From the NCBI GenBank assembly GCA_045600865.1, contig JAZRYS010000275.1:1-47801 (forward strand): a DNA stretch of 47,801 bases, in the 5' to 3' direction. The translations under genes were made by a program, and so were the position numbers. This DNA comes from Aphodosoma sp045600865. Lineage in GTDB: Bacteria > Bacteroidota > Bacteroidia > Bacteroidales > Paludibacteraceae. Below, piece after piece: positions 26,301 through 34,820 of the stretch (position 1 is its first letter; the number at the start of each line of letters is the position of its first letter). The notes below the pieces were generated by a model. That model saw only the letters and a program-made list of their open reading frames with translations. It did not search any database and had not been told where the DNA came from.

Positions 26301-29300
26301 TGCTACTCTCAATTTCGATCTCTGCCATCAGGCTTCAAGTGGCGATATGGAGGTTCTTATCTCTACTGACGGTGGCGCAAGCTGGACTTCGCTTGCCACA
26401 TATGCTAAGACCAACAACTCTACCGACAGAGATATTCCTCAAGATTGGGTGAACGAGCAGATTGACCTTGCCGCATATGCCAACCAGAACGTAATCATCC
26501 GCTTCTCGAACAATGCCAACTATGACGAAGGAGCTATCTTCATTGACAATGTAATGGTTCGGACAACCCTTGCTTGTGCTACTCCTACAGACTTGACCAC
26601 AGTCGCAGTTGCTACTGCCCACGAGGTACAACTCGATTGGACTGCCGGTGGTACCGAGACCGAGTGGCTGGTCTGCCTTCATAATGCAGCGGGCACTACT
26701 TACCAGACCGTAACTGAACATCCTTGCACTCTCTCTGGTCTCAACGCTTCTTCCAGCTACAGCATCTCCGTAGCTGCTATCTGCGGAGTCGGTGATACCT
26801 CTTACTTCACTGTTCCTGTCGAAGTTACTACTACCTGCGACGTTGTCAGCACTCCTTACGAGGAGAACTTCGAGTTGATGACCGTCAATACTGTTCCTTT
26901 ATGCTGGGACAACTCGGCGTCAACATCCTCAACATTATCTTCCAACCCTCAATATTTATGGGGCGTTTATGCTCAGGGTGGCAACCAGATGATACGTATG
27001 AACAACTTTCTTGTACAGAACGGTCTCGCAACTATCAATACTCCTGTAATCGTTGTCGGGGCAACAGGTGCTACTCTCAATTTCGATCTCTGCCATCAGG
27101 CTTCAAGTGGCGATATGGAGGTTCTTGTCTCCACTGACGGTGGTGCAAGCTGGACTTCGCTTGCCACATACGCTATGACCAATACCTCTACTGACAGAGA
27201 TATTCCTCAAGATTGGGTGAACGAGCAGATTGACCTTACTGCATACGCTAACCGGAACGTAATCATCCGCTTTTCGAACAATGCCAACTATGACATGGGT
27301 GCTATCTTCATCGATAATGTAATGGTTCGGGCAAATATTGCTTGTGCTACTCCTACAGACTTGATCTCAGTCGCAGCTGCTACTGCCCACGAGGTACAAC
27401 TCGATTGGACTGCCGGTGGTACCGAGACCGAGTGGCAAGTCTGCATCCAGAATACATTTGGCACTACTTACCAGACTGTAACTGCACACCCTTGCACTGT
27501 CTCTGGTCTCAATGCTGCTTCTAACTACAATATCTCCGTTGCTGCTATCTGCGGAGTTGACGACACCTCTTACTTCACAGCTCCTATCGCAGTTACCACT
27601 GCCTGCGGTGTCGTCGTTGCTCCTGTCAACGAGACATTCCAGTTAATGCCTGCTTCCGCAGTTCCTTCATGCTGGGACAATTCGGCGTCAACATCCTTAA
27701 CATTGTCTTCCAACCCTCAACATATCTGGGGCGTTTATAATGCGAGTGGCAACAAAATGCTCCGTATGTGCAACTATCTTGTACAGAGCGGTGACGCTGT
27801 TATCGAGACTCCTTCGTACGACCTCTCGAACGGTGTGAACAGTTTAACTCTCTCGTTCGACTATTGCCACCAAGCTACCTGCGGCGCATTCAACGTTGAG
27901 ATTACTAACGACAATGGTCTCAACTGGACTACAATAGGTTCTTACTCATCCAACAGCCCAAGAATAAACCACACCGAGCCTGACACATGGACTGCTGTCA
28001 CTTACCCGCTCAACAACTTCATTGGCGATACGGTTCGTTTCCGTTTCTATGCTGTTGCAAACTATGGAAGTGGTGCTATCTTTATTGACAACTTCCTCAT
28101 AGATGCTATGTCAACATCTGGCACAAAGGATATTACAATTACAGTTGACAGCGTGACATATATCATCAGTGAATCGCTGCAAGGAGATGATGACGTGACT
28201 ATAAAGAAGGTGATTTTCGATGAGGACAACTTGATGAAAGCTGATTTCGATATTTCATACGCTCCTTCGGAAGGGGCTACTCCGGGGTTGAATGATTTTA
28301 TCAACTATAAGCATAAGCTTGACATCCATACGACTCTGATTGATATCATTAATGGCAGATATAAAGTGGCTGCCATCAAGGCTGATGCCTTTGACGACAT
28401 TATGTTGACCGATGCCGTTCGTGTGAACATACCTGCCGAAATGTATATCATTGGTTCGTGTTCAAACAACAAGATTGTCATGAAAATCTCTGACAACAAG
28501 ATACTATATAATGGCAATAGCTACTCTGCTTCGAAGGCTTACAAGGTGAACCTGTGTGATGGTGCGACACTGGATCAGCGTCCATTCGGTGATGGTCAGC
28601 CTTTGAAGATGTGTTGTTTTAGTAGTGCTGGCACAGAGATGGAAATAGGCAATACAAATGTGTTCAAGGCAGAACGGGCAGCGCAGCTCAAATATGAAGA
28701 AGGAGCATGGTCGGTGCAGTCACCGATACCTGGCTTGTTTGAAGCAACACTTAATGAGGACGAGGCGACAATTGATGTAGGGCGCAGAAACACCATCAGG
28801 GTGGCAAAGGATGCCCAGTATAATGGCACGTTCGATCTCACTTTCTGTGACGAACTGAAGTTCCAGATGGATAATGTGAACAGAAGTTATCCTGACTGCC
28901 AGTTTACCGACAACATACCTCTTGGCAACGGCACCGAAATCAAAGCCGAAATGAAATTCAACAACAAGGAGTATTACCATTTCTCGTTGCCGTTCGATTG
29001 CTATGAATTCAAGGTGATGGCAGACGATGCTGAGGTGGTGAGAAGTGCTACGATGAATGATGCAATTTATTCAGAGAATACTGCTGCTCACCATTACGTT
29101 CTCTTCAGATGGGACGAGAGTGCATATAAGAATGATACGACATCAGGATATGTGGGATTCAGTGGAACAAAGTTCGAAAGGAACAAGGGTTATGTGATTG
29201 CCATTGTTGAATCGGCAGATTGGTGTGAAGCCAACAAGAATAATCCAGATACTTCGTTGGACGTGACTGCAATATTTGTGGCAAACGATGATTACACTGA

Positions 29301-30291
29301 GATTGCCTCTTCTGAGAACGAGGTTGTAATCCCTGTGACAAGAGACGATGCTGCAAATCCATTCAGCGGTTGGAACCTTGTGGGCAATCCATTCTATGGC
29401 AAGGTGAAGAGTTCGCAATACAGCTTCAACAAGTATGTTCGCAAGGTGGTAAGCGACAATGGGGAAAATGCAGATATCAGGGATTATGCTTCAGCAATCC
29501 CAGTGTTCGACGAGCCTGTACGACCATTCGAGACGGTGTTCATTCATAAGAGCGATGCAGCTGGCGAAGGAACTGTGTCCGTATTCGGCACCTCACCGGA
29601 ACAGGATGTGCAGGGCACCCCTGCCATATTGCCGGAATACGTGACAGTCACGCTGAACGACAGCAGCCGCATGATGGATCGCACGACTATAATCAGTAAC
29701 GTATTTTCGTCCGACGACTACCTGCAGGAGGAAGACCTCATGAAGAGCCACCAGGGCAGCAACGAGATTTACACCCAGTATGGTGACTTCGACTTCTCGT
29801 TCAACGAGATGAACATCAGCGAGGGCGAAAAGGTGATACCTCTCGCAGTGAAGGTTGCAGCCGAGGGTAACTATACCATAGCCATGAGCAGCGAGCTGTC
29901 GAACTACAACATTGGTGAAGTTCAGCTGCACGACAAGACGCTTGAGACGTTCACCCGCTTGTCGGACGGCGAGAGCAAGACGCTCCACCTGATCGAGGGC
30001 GTGACCGAAGACCGTCTGGAACTCGTGATAAAGGTCGATACTGTGATAACGATAACTGACAATATCGGGGATGAGACGGGTAGCATAGATGTTTATGTAC
30101 ACGACGGGACAATCACATTGGAGGGCATCGAGGATGGTTCGACAGTGACCATAGTGGATGCAACAGGCAAGACGCTCTTTGCGTCTAAGACAACAGGATA
30201 CAGAATGGATTACCAGTTCGCAGTACGTGGCGTCTATATGATAACCGTCCGCAACAGCGAGAGTGTCAATACTGTGAAGGTTGTTTATTAA
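23323..30291 (+). CDS. Giant T9SS-secreted surface protein: cleaved-adhesin/Fn3 repeats (adhesin 1)
   Basis: A 2322-residue secreted protein. The ATG at 23323 starts a signal peptide (M-R-K-L-F-F-S..., ending near V-G-A-Q); the frame from 23266 overlaps the promoter. Domains are roughly: six 'choice-of-anchor J'/cleaved-adhesin beta-sandwiches (25-178, 278-455, 632-827, 919-1083, 1172-1341, 1428-1596) with Fn3-like domains between them. A tail module (about 1600-2250) follows and a C-terminal T9SS type A-like sorting domain ('VRGVYMITVRNSESVNTVKVVY'). Residues 919-1427 are a tandem duplication of a 256-residue J+Fn3 unit. Expected location is the cell surface or outside, after outer-membrane transit by T9SS. 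The tail is shared with adhesin 2 at 36455. Ligand unknown. Confidence 0.85.
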   Translation: MRKLFFSMMTAIFLIANCQRVGAQLYLLNENFDNITSGVPAGWDDSDHDCYEFYCWKSGARGYGGTRGLSFNAAYAPKYTHSAVKTPVLNLNQEYVLRFKYKNYNAGQLDVYISLDGGDTYSILLDQGLSTPDNDTWQDAEYSLAQYIGQSDVCIVFKGISNYGDYHQYLDDVSVESVPTCFVPGNITVGAVSPNNDVTLSWSAGPSAETSWVLAYELKVGNIVVAFDSLTVTSPNYTFTNLSFSASYNLSARVYAVCSPTDMSEPKKFNGSFSTLCGVITSFPYVQDFEGSTVPPNCWSQQVVDSSTIGGKTNAWQSSSIYKHSGTHSAYIPDQQAGAKTALTTGKLNFTDPNGYQVSFWMYRQNTYYQSKVDEAIHIYVSSSDSLDVTTAIELGAVNADYHNAPAEAVAGWYQYTFDVPASVTGSQYVSFCYHNQYGSGTYIDDVMIRPTPICRDMATPQIVDIQPNLAIVMINDTSAHTWDISYGPQGTAAGAGTIITVTDTNAYTLTGLTPNTAYDVYIRCNCGTEFGAWTLTPVSFTAICSPATATVTDAGAYNVTLLVNTNEWELSWGPQGTTAAAGTIIPVSGTNTYTVTGLTPATNYVFYVRHTCADTYSDWSSAINAKTTIVPDSIPFQTDFEDATDNSRWTIVDGSDLTNHFVFGTDANAVASGSQALYIANNTSGAYGYDTGKSTKTFAYRTIYFGSGVHNVTFKFKCTGGESAWDFASVMLVPASETLAGGSGKSNVSSTTWPNFAEVFSPVENQKHFNLIPGEVDGWTTYSRDIDMTGREGTYNFAVLWSNDGTGGASNYPISIDNLSITRISCNTPTVHSCSTTSTSTTITVGTQTASEWEIAVSSTPIDMYGSVTGDIYQQVSSGPAVLTGLTANTVYYYTARAVCGAGDTSKWADVQIVRTHCKIPYEENFELMTANTVPDGWDNSASTSTTVTLFPDFIWGVYAQGGNQMIRMDNYHVQSGLATINTPVIEFDAIGATLNFDLCHQASSGDMEVLISTDGGASWTSLATYAKTNNSTDRDIPQDWVNEQIDLAAYANQNVIIRFSNNANYDEGAIFIDNVMVRTTLACATPTDLTTVAVATAHEVQLDWTAGGTETEWLVCLHNAAGTTYQTVTEHPCTLSGLNASSSYSISVAAICGVGDTSYFTVPVEVTTTCDVVSTPYEENFELMTVNTVPLCWDNSASTSSTLSSNPQYLWGVYAQGGNQMIRMNNFLVQNGLATINTPVIVVGATGATLNFDLCHQASSGDMEVLVSTDGGASWTSLATYAMTNTSTDRDIPQDWVNEQIDLTAYANRNVIIRFSNNANYDMGAIFIDNVMVRANIACATPTDLISVAAATAHEVQLDWTAGGTETEWQVCIQNTFGTTYQTVTAHPCTVSGLNAASNYNISVAAICGVDDTSYFTAPIAVTTACGVVVAPVNETFQLMPASAVPSCWDNSASTSLTLSSNPQHIWGVYNASGNKMLRMCNYLVQSGDAVIETPSYDLSNGVNSLTLSFDYCHQATCGAFNVEITNDNGLNWTTIGSYSSNSPRINHTEPDTWTAVTYPLNNFIGDTVRFRFYAVANYGSGAIFIDNFLIDAMSTSGTKDITITVDSVTYIISESLQGDDDVTIKKVIFDEDNLMKADFDISYAPSEGATPGLNDFINYKHKLDIHTTLIDIINGRYKVAAIKADAFDDIMLTDAVRVNIPAEMYIIGSCSNNKIVMKISDNKILYNGNSYSASKAYKVNLCDGATLDQRPFGDGQPLKMCCFSSAGTEMEIGNTNVFKAERAAQLKYEEGAWSVQSPIPGLFEATLNEDEATIDVGRRNTIRVAKDAQYNGTFDLTFCDELKFQMDNVNRSYPDCQFTDNIPLGNGTEIKAEMKFNNKEYYHFSLPFDCYEFKVMADDAEVVRSATMNDAIYSENTAAHHYVLFRWDESAYKNDTTSGYVGFSGTKFERNKGYVIAIVESADWCEANKNNPDTSLDVTAIFVANDDYTEIASSENEVVIPVTRDDAANPFSGWNLVGNPFYGKVKSSQYSFNKYVRKVVSDNGENADIRDYASAIPVFDEPVRPFETVFIHKSDAAGEGTVSVFGTSPEQDVQGTPAILPEYVTVTLNDSSRMMDRTTIISNVFSSDDYLQEEDLMKSHQGSNEIYTQYGDFDFSFNEMNISEGEKVIPLAVKVAAEGNYTIAMSSELSNYNIGEVQLHDKTLETFTRLSDGESKTLHLIEGVTEDRLELVIKVDTVITITDNIGDETGSIDVYVHDGTITLEGIEDGSTVTIVDATGKTLFASKTTGYRMDYQFAVRGVYMITVRNSESVNTVKVVY
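26077..27600 (+). repeat. Two-copy 768-bp in-frame repeat within adhesin 1
   Basis: The segment around 26299 (GGTGCTACTCTCAATTTCG) recurs at 27067, a shift of exactly 768 bp (256 codons). Long stretches of near-identical DNA encode the anchor-J plus Fn3 unit. A third, more diverged J domain follows. The exact boundaries are approximate. Confidence 0.8.
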
Positions 30292-30306
30292 ACCCATAAT
30301 TATTCT

Positions 30307-30362
30307 CACGCAGAACCCGCAGAAAAAGGAATACTTTCTGCGGGTTTTGTGTATTCTGCGTG
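30307..30362 (+). terminator. Nested hairpin terminator after adhesin 1
   Basis: An inner stem AACCCGCAGAAA / TTTCTGCGGGTT (30314-30325 / 30335-30346) lies inside an outer stem CACGCAGAA / TTCTGCGTG (30307-30315 / 30354-30362), followed by A- and T-rich sequence. It insulates adhesin 1 from the downstream promoter. Confidence 0.75.
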
Positions 30363-30380
30363 AAAAAAACTATTTTTTTC

Positions 30381-30412
30381 CTTGCCCATCTCAGAAAAAA
30401 TCACTATCTTTG
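30381..30412 (+). promoter_or_regulatory. Promoter for AAA-ATPase/nuclease copy 2 (shared extended block)
   Basis: CTTG (30381-30384), 20 nt, TATCTTTG (30405-30412), within CCTTGCCCATCTCAGAAAAA and followed by GCAGCCCGA, closely matching the blocks at 23246 and 33138. Confidence 0.7.
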
Positions 30413-30442
30413 CAGCCCGATTACGAATTGCTAAATTTGTAT

Positions 30443-30470
30443 GTAGAGACGTGGCATACCGCATCTCTAT
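30443..30470. repeat. Dispersed palindrome (GTAGAGAC family), copy A
   Basis: An imperfect inverted repeat, GTAGAGACGTGG / CCGCATCTCTAT, with a short centre, followed by GGTGGCCGAT. It lies in the 5' leader of the gene at 30508. Copies B (34767) and C (46703) have the same core. Confidence 0.75.
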
Positions 30471-30507
30471 GGTGGCCGATTTGAGATAAACGCAAAACCA
30501 TCGTGAC

Positions 30508-32100
30508 ATGGAAGAACTCTGGACAAGAAAGTACCCTGTAGGGAATGACAATTTCGTGAAAATCAGGAAACAGGGAGAACTTTACGTTGACAAGACTGAA
30601 CTTATCTGGCGGATGATAAATCTGTCAGAGTGGATATTCCTCAGCCGTCCGCGCAGGTTCGGAAAGACTCTGCTGACCTCGACGCTGCAGGCGTATTTCG
30701 AGGGGCGCAAGGAGCTTTTCGAGGGTCTTGCAATAGCTGAACACACCAAGGAGTGGGTGAAATACCCAGTGTTCCATTTCAATCTGTCAGCGGTGAAGGA
30801 CTTGCCGTTAGAGGAGATACAGCCGAGAATAGGCTTGCAATTAGATGATTACGAGGAGATTTATGGCAGGAATGAAAAAGAACAGACTCCTGGGACACGA
30901 CTCGAAGGACTGATAAAACGTGCCTACAAACAGACAGGCCTTGGTGTAGTGCTGATATTCGACGAATATGACGCACCTCTGCTTGGCAAGTTGGGAGATT
31001 CCGAACTCCTTGACAAGACCCGCACTATAATGCAGGAATTCTACACCCCTATAAAGGCCTGCTCGGCATACGAGCGTTTCACCTTCATCACGGGCATAAC
31101 CAAGTTCTCGCAGCTGAGCATATTCTCGACACTGAACAACCTGAACAACATATCAATGCTGCCGCAGTTTGCGGCACTCACCGGCTTCACGGACGAGGAG
31201 CTGGACACAGTGTTCCATCCTGACATAGAGCGTCTCGGCCGCACGATGGGTGTCGGCTATGACGAGATGCGCGAGATGCTCCGCAAAAAGTATGACGGTT
31301 ATTACTTCACAAAGGCGAAAGTGGCTGTATATAATCCATACAGTCTTCTGAAGGCGTTCGCTAATCAGGAGATGGAGAACCACTGGTTCCAGAGCGGGAC
31401 GCCTACATTCATATTCGAGGTGCTGAAACGTTACAATACCGACATCACCACCCTTGAGCGTCTGGAAGCCTCAGCTGAAGGCTTCGACGTGCCTACCGAG
31501 GCAATGAACGATGCGTTGCCTTTGCTCTATCAAAGCGGCTACCTGACGATAAAGGATTACGACCCACTGACATACGCCTATACCCTTGATTTTCCTAATC
31601 AGGAAGTACGTACTGGTTTCATAGGCAGCATGATGCCAACATACATAGGCATGAAGCAGTCGGATGTGCAGACGGGTTTCGCAATGAAATTCTGGAAGGC
31701 ATTACGCCAGAACGATATCGAACTTGCCTTAAAAGAACTGAAAGCATACATGGCAGGGCTGCCATACGTCGAGGACTTCAAGAAGAAACTTGAAGAGGTC
31801 AAGACAGCCGAAGGTTTCTACGAGTGGACGTTCTACATAATATTCTCGATGCTCAACGTCTATGTCCGCACCCAGGTAAAGTGCATCAAAGGCCGTATCG
31901 ACATACTCATCAAGATGCCCGACACGATATATGTGATGGAGTTGAAGCTGCACGGCACCCCGCTCTCTGCCCTGAAACAGATAGAGAGTGGCGACTATGG
32001 AGTGCCATACACCACCGACGGCCGCAAGGTAGTCAAAGTCGGCATACGCTTCGACATGACCAAATTAGCAGTCAAGGACTGGAAGGTCAAGATTGATTGA
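30508..32100 (+). CDS. AAA-ATPase-like / PD-(D/E)XK nuclease (DUF1703) protein, complete copy
   Basis: A 530-residue two-domain protein. The N-terminal AAA-ATPase_like domain has a P-loop-like 'SRPRRFGKTLLTS' (about 46-58) and Walker B 'GVVLIFDEYDAPLL'. The C-terminal PDDEXK_9 domain has D465 ('GRIDILI') and E478-x-K480 ('VMELKL'), so the nuclease core looks intact. No signal peptide is seen, so it should be cytoplasmic. It is close to the truncated copy at 1-1320 and more distant from the copy at 33196. Its leader carries a dispersed palindrome, and a Bro-N gene follows 23 nt downstream, probably co-transcribed. Function in the literature is unsettled; nucleic-acid processing or defence is plausible. 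Confidence 0.92.
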   Translation: MEELWTRKYPVGNDNFVKIRKQGELYVDKTELIWRMINLSEWIFLSRPRRFGKTLLTSTLQAYFEGRKELFEGLAIAEHTKEWVKYPVFHFNLSAVKDLPLEEIQPRIGLQLDDYEEIYGRNEKEQTPGTRLEGLIKRAYKQTGLGVVLIFDEYDAPLLGKLGDSELLDKTRTIMQEFYTPIKACSAYERFTFITGITKFSQLSIFSTLNNLNNISMLPQFAALTGFTDEELDTVFHPDIERLGRTMGVGYDEMREMLRKKYDGYYFTKAKVAVYNPYSLLKAFANQEMENHWFQSGTPTFIFEVLKRYNTDITTLERLEASAEGFDVPTEAMNDALPLLYQSGYLTIKDYDPLTYAYTLDFPNQEVRTGFIGSMMPTYIGMKQSDVQTGFAMKFWKALRQNDIELALKELKAYMAGLPYVEDFKKKLEEVKTAEGFYEWTFYIIFSMLNVYVRTQVKCIKGRIDILIKMPDTIYVMELKLHGTPLSALKQIESGDYGVPYTTDGRKVVKVGIRFDMTKLAVKDWKVKID

Positions 32101-32123
32101 TTTCTTGAAAAAGACAGAGAACT

Positions 32124-32990
32124 ATGAGTCAACAAGAACAGATAAAACTATTTGAAGAAAAGAAAATACGCAGCGTGTGGGACGATGAGAAGGAGGAATG
32201 GTACTTTTCTGTCGTTGATGTTGTGGAAGTGCTTACGGATAGTGCTGATCCCAAGCAATACATAAAGAAGATGCGCATGCGAGACCCAGAGCTTAATGCC
32301 AGTTGGGGTACAATTTGTACCCTAACCCGAATGACAGCCTCCGATGGAAAAAATTATAGAACGCAAGCTGCCGACATAAAGGGAATTTTCCGCATCATCC
32401 AATCTATACCTTCTGTCAAGGCGGAACCATTCAAACAGTGGATGGCAGAGGTGGCTGCTGAACGACTGAACCAGATACAATCCCCAGAACGCAGCATCGA
32501 CCAAGCTATTGCTGACTATAAACGTCTTGGATATTCAGACAACTGGATAAAGCGTCGCATCAAATCCATTGAGATACGTAAAGATCTCACTGACCAATGG
32601 GACAGAGCTGGAGTGAAGGAAGGTCAGCAGTATGCCTCTCTTACTGATATCATTACCCGTGCATGGAGCGGCAAAACGACCAGAGAATATAAACAATATA
32701 AGGGATTGAAGAAGGAAAGTCTTCGTGACAACATGACAAATCTGGAACTTGCCCTCAATATGTTTGCAGAATCGGCTACCGCAGAGTTGCACAAGGAGAA
32801 AAATCCTCATGGTTACAATGCCAGCGCAAAGCTTGCACAAGCTGGAGGCAAAGCAGCAGAAGCAGCACGTCTGAACCTCGAACAGCAATTAGGACATAGC
32901 ATCATATCTAAAGACAAAGCCACCGATTATCTACCACCTGCTGACAGTTGGGACGAACAGCCAAATGAAATTGACGATAAGGAAGACTGA
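32124..32990 (+). CDS. Bro-N domain protein (phage antirepressor / DinD-like)
   Basis: A 288-residue protein with an N-terminal Bro-N domain (PF02498): 'IRSVWDDEKEEWYFSVVDVVEVLT', then 'DIKGIFRIIQSIPS' and 'FKQWMAEVAAERLNQI'. The C-terminal half ('GLKKESLRDNMTNLELALNMFAE' and a Gly/Ala-rich 'AKLAQAGGKAAEAARLNLE') matches the group annotated as antirepressor or DNA-damage-inducible DinD-like in bacterial chromosomes. Bro-N domains bind DNA and are common in phages and mobile regions. It follows the ATPase/nuclease gene by 23 nt with no promoter between, and a terminator follows at 33048. The gene looks more A-rich than its neighbours, which hints at separate origin. Confidence 0.85.
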   Translation: MSQQEQIKLFEEKKIRSVWDDEKEEWYFSVVDVVEVLTDSADPKQYIKKMRMRDPELNASWGTICTLTRMTASDGKNYRTQAADIKGIFRIIQSIPSVKAEPFKQWMAEVAAERLNQIQSPERSIDQAIADYKRLGYSDNWIKRRIKSIEIRKDLTDQWDRAGVKEGQQYASLTDIITRAWSGKTTREYKQYKGLKKESLRDNMTNLELALNMFAESATAELHKEKNPHGYNASAKLAQAGGKAAEAARLNLEQQLGHSIISKDKATDYLPPADSWDEQPNEIDDKED

Positions 32991-33047
32991 AATCAGCCTT
33001 TTTAGATAGAGGTTTCTTTCAATCTTTTTATCCATACTCTTAATTCC

Positions 33048-33067
33048 GGTGGATTTCCACCTTTTTT
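33048..33067 (+). terminator. Terminator after the Bro-N gene
   Basis: GGTGG (33048-33052) / CCACC (33057-33061) with a 4-nt loop, then six T. It ends the ATPase/nuclease-Bro-N transcript before the next promoter at 33138. Confidence 0.7.
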
Positions 33068-33137
33068 GCGACTGCAAAGGTACTACTTTTTCTTGACATG
33101 GAAGCGCATCTTCTCAAAAATAATTTACTGTATTTTT

Positions 33138-33169
33138 CTTGCTCATCTCAGAAAAAAGAGTTACCTTTG
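33138..33169 (+). promoter_or_regulatory. Promoter for AAA-ATPase/nuclease copy 3 (shared extended block)
   Basis: CTTG (33138-33141), 20 nt, TACCTTTG (33162-33169), in TCTTGCTCATCTCAG and followed by GCAGCCGA, matching the adhesin 1 promoter block almost base for base. Confidence 0.75.
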
Positions 33170-33195
33170 CAGCCGAATAAAAAAACGATGACATT

Positions 33196-34761
33196 ATGGG
33201 AAGGTTCTTGGACAGGGGTAATTACGATTTTTCAAGAGTACGCAACTCTGAGTATGTGGACAAATCTGCTATGATTCAGTTTATTAACGAGACTTTGGAT
33301 ACTGAAAATTGTTTCAGTTGCGTATCTCGTTGCCGCCGTTTCGGCAAGTCATTGGCGGCAAAGATGCTGTACGCATATTACGACCGTGCGAGCGACAGCC
33401 GTCCCCTTTTCGAGGATCTTGCGATAGCAAAGATGCCTTCGTACGAGCAGCACCTAAACAAATATCCGACCATTTTCGTGGATATGACGGATTTCACGAC
33501 CGAATATAGCAAAAATTCAGATGTGGTTGATATAATGCAGGCAACAATCAAGAAAGAGATCTGCGAACTCTATCCTAATGTCAGGATTGATGAGTCGGAC
33601 AATCTGATGAATACATTGTTCAAGGTCACAGAAAAGACGGGTGACCGCTTCATCATGATAATCGACGAATGGGATGCCATCTGCCGTGAGTTTGAGAACA
33701 TAGACGGGGTGATGGACAGGTATGTTGACTGGCTCAGAGGCATGTTCAAGGGCAGTCGCACCTCAAAGGTCTTCCTCGGTGTCTATATGACCGGCATACT
33801 GCCAATCAAGAAATACAACACACAGTCAGCACTGAACAATTTCTGTGAATACTCGATGGTGAGACCTGGAAAGCTTGCAGATTCATTGGGTTTCACCCAT
33901 GACGAGGTAGAAACTCTATGCCGCAAGCACAACATGGACATGAGTGAGATGGAACGCTGGTATGACGGGTACAAGATAGGCAGACAGACACGCATGTTCA
34001 ATCCTTATTCTGTAATGAATGCCATATTAGACGAAGATTATAGGAGTTACTGGCAATCGACAAGTGCATACGATATGGTGGTTACTTACATCCAGATGAA
34101 CTTCGAGGGACTGAAGGATGACATCATCAGGATGCTGGCTGGCGACAGCATAGATGTGAACACCACCATGTTCAACAACGACATGAAAGTCATCGAGTGC
34201 AAGGACGATGTGCTGACGGTGCTGATACACCTTGGCTACCTGTCGTATGACGCAGATACCAAAACCTGCCGCATACCGAACAAGGAGGTGGCTGAGCAGT
34301 TTGAGAATGCCATCAGAAAGACTTCGTGGAAAGAGATGATAAAGGTCATCGAAAATTCAAAAAAGCTGTTAGAGGCAACCATCAATCGTGATGAGGAAGC
34401 AGTTGCAGCGGCAATCGACATGGCGCACGACGAGAACACGAGCATTCTGACCTACAACAACGAGAACTCGTTGGCGTGCGTACTGGCATTGGCATACATC
34501 TATGCAAAGGAAGATTATATAATCCATAGGGAATACGCATCTGGGAAGGGTTTTGCCGACCTCGTGATGATTCCACGCAAGAATGTCAGCAAGCCAGCAC
34601 TGGTCATCGAACTGAAATACAACACAGCCGTAGATACGGCAATCGACCAGATTCACAACAAGAACTATCCTGAAAAAATAAAGGAATATGCCGACAACCT
34701 CCTGCTCGTAGGCATCAGCTACGACCGCAAGACCAAGGAGCACATCTGCATGATTGAATGA
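33196..34761 (+). CDS. AAA-ATPase-like / PD-(D/E)XK nuclease protein, divergent copy
   Basis: A 521-residue protein with the same architecture as the gene at 30508 but low similarity to it. The P-loop-like motif is 'CRRFGKSLAAKML' near residue 50, Walker B is 'RFIMIIDEWDAICREF', and the C-terminal nuclease core has D455 ('GKGFADLVMI') and E472-x-K474 ('ALVIELKYN'). The central part contains the family's 'YDGYKIG...FNPYSVMNA' segment. It has its own promoter and is followed 6 nt after its stop by a dispersed palindrome. It is cytoplasmic by lack of a signal peptide. The biological role of the family is not known. Confidence 0.9.
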   Translation: MGRFLDRGNYDFSRVRNSEYVDKSAMIQFINETLDTENCFSCVSRCRRFGKSLAAKMLYAYYDRASDSRPLFEDLAIAKMPSYEQHLNKYPTIFVDMTDFTTEYSKNSDVVDIMQATIKKEICELYPNVRIDESDNLMNTLFKVTEKTGDRFIMIIDEWDAICREFENIDGVMDRYVDWLRGMFKGSRTSKVFLGVYMTGILPIKKYNTQSALNNFCEYSMVRPGKLADSLGFTHDEVETLCRKHNMDMSEMERWYDGYKIGRQTRMFNPYSVMNAILDEDYRSYWQSTSAYDMVVTYIQMNFEGLKDDIIRMLAGDSIDVNTTMFNNDMKVIECKDDVLTVLIHLGYLSYDADTKTCRIPNKEVAEQFENAIRKTSWKEMIKVIENSKKLLEATINRDEEAVAAAIDMAHDENTSILTYNNENSLACVLALAYIYAKEDYIIHREYASGKGFADLVMIPRKNVSKPALVIELKYNTAVDTAIDQIHNKNYPEKIKEYADNLLLVGISYDRKTKEHICMIE

Positions 34762-34766
34762 TTTAC

Positions 34767-34794
34767 GTAGAGATGCGGCACGCCACGTCTCTAC
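34767..34794. repeat. Dispersed palindrome (GTAGAGAC family), copy B
   Basis: GTAGAGATGCGGC / GCCACGTCTCTAC inverted repeat followed by GGTGACCGAT, so about 38 bp are shared with copy A. It lies just after the gene ending at 34761 and could help end its transcript. Confidence 0.75.
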
Positions 34795-34820
34795 GGTGAC
34801 CGATAGTGAATTACAAATAG

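Noticed and set aside
29593..30309. Long minus-strand frame (238 codons) opposite adhesin 1
   Set aside because: It is a shadow of the adhesin frame, with no signal, domain or promoter, and His/Cys-rich composition typical of antisense reading.
33075..33082. Minus-strand TACCTTTG box between the Bro-N gene and the third ATPase gene
   Set aside because: There is no -33 box at a usable distance and no minus-strand gene; likely a promoter remnant or chance.
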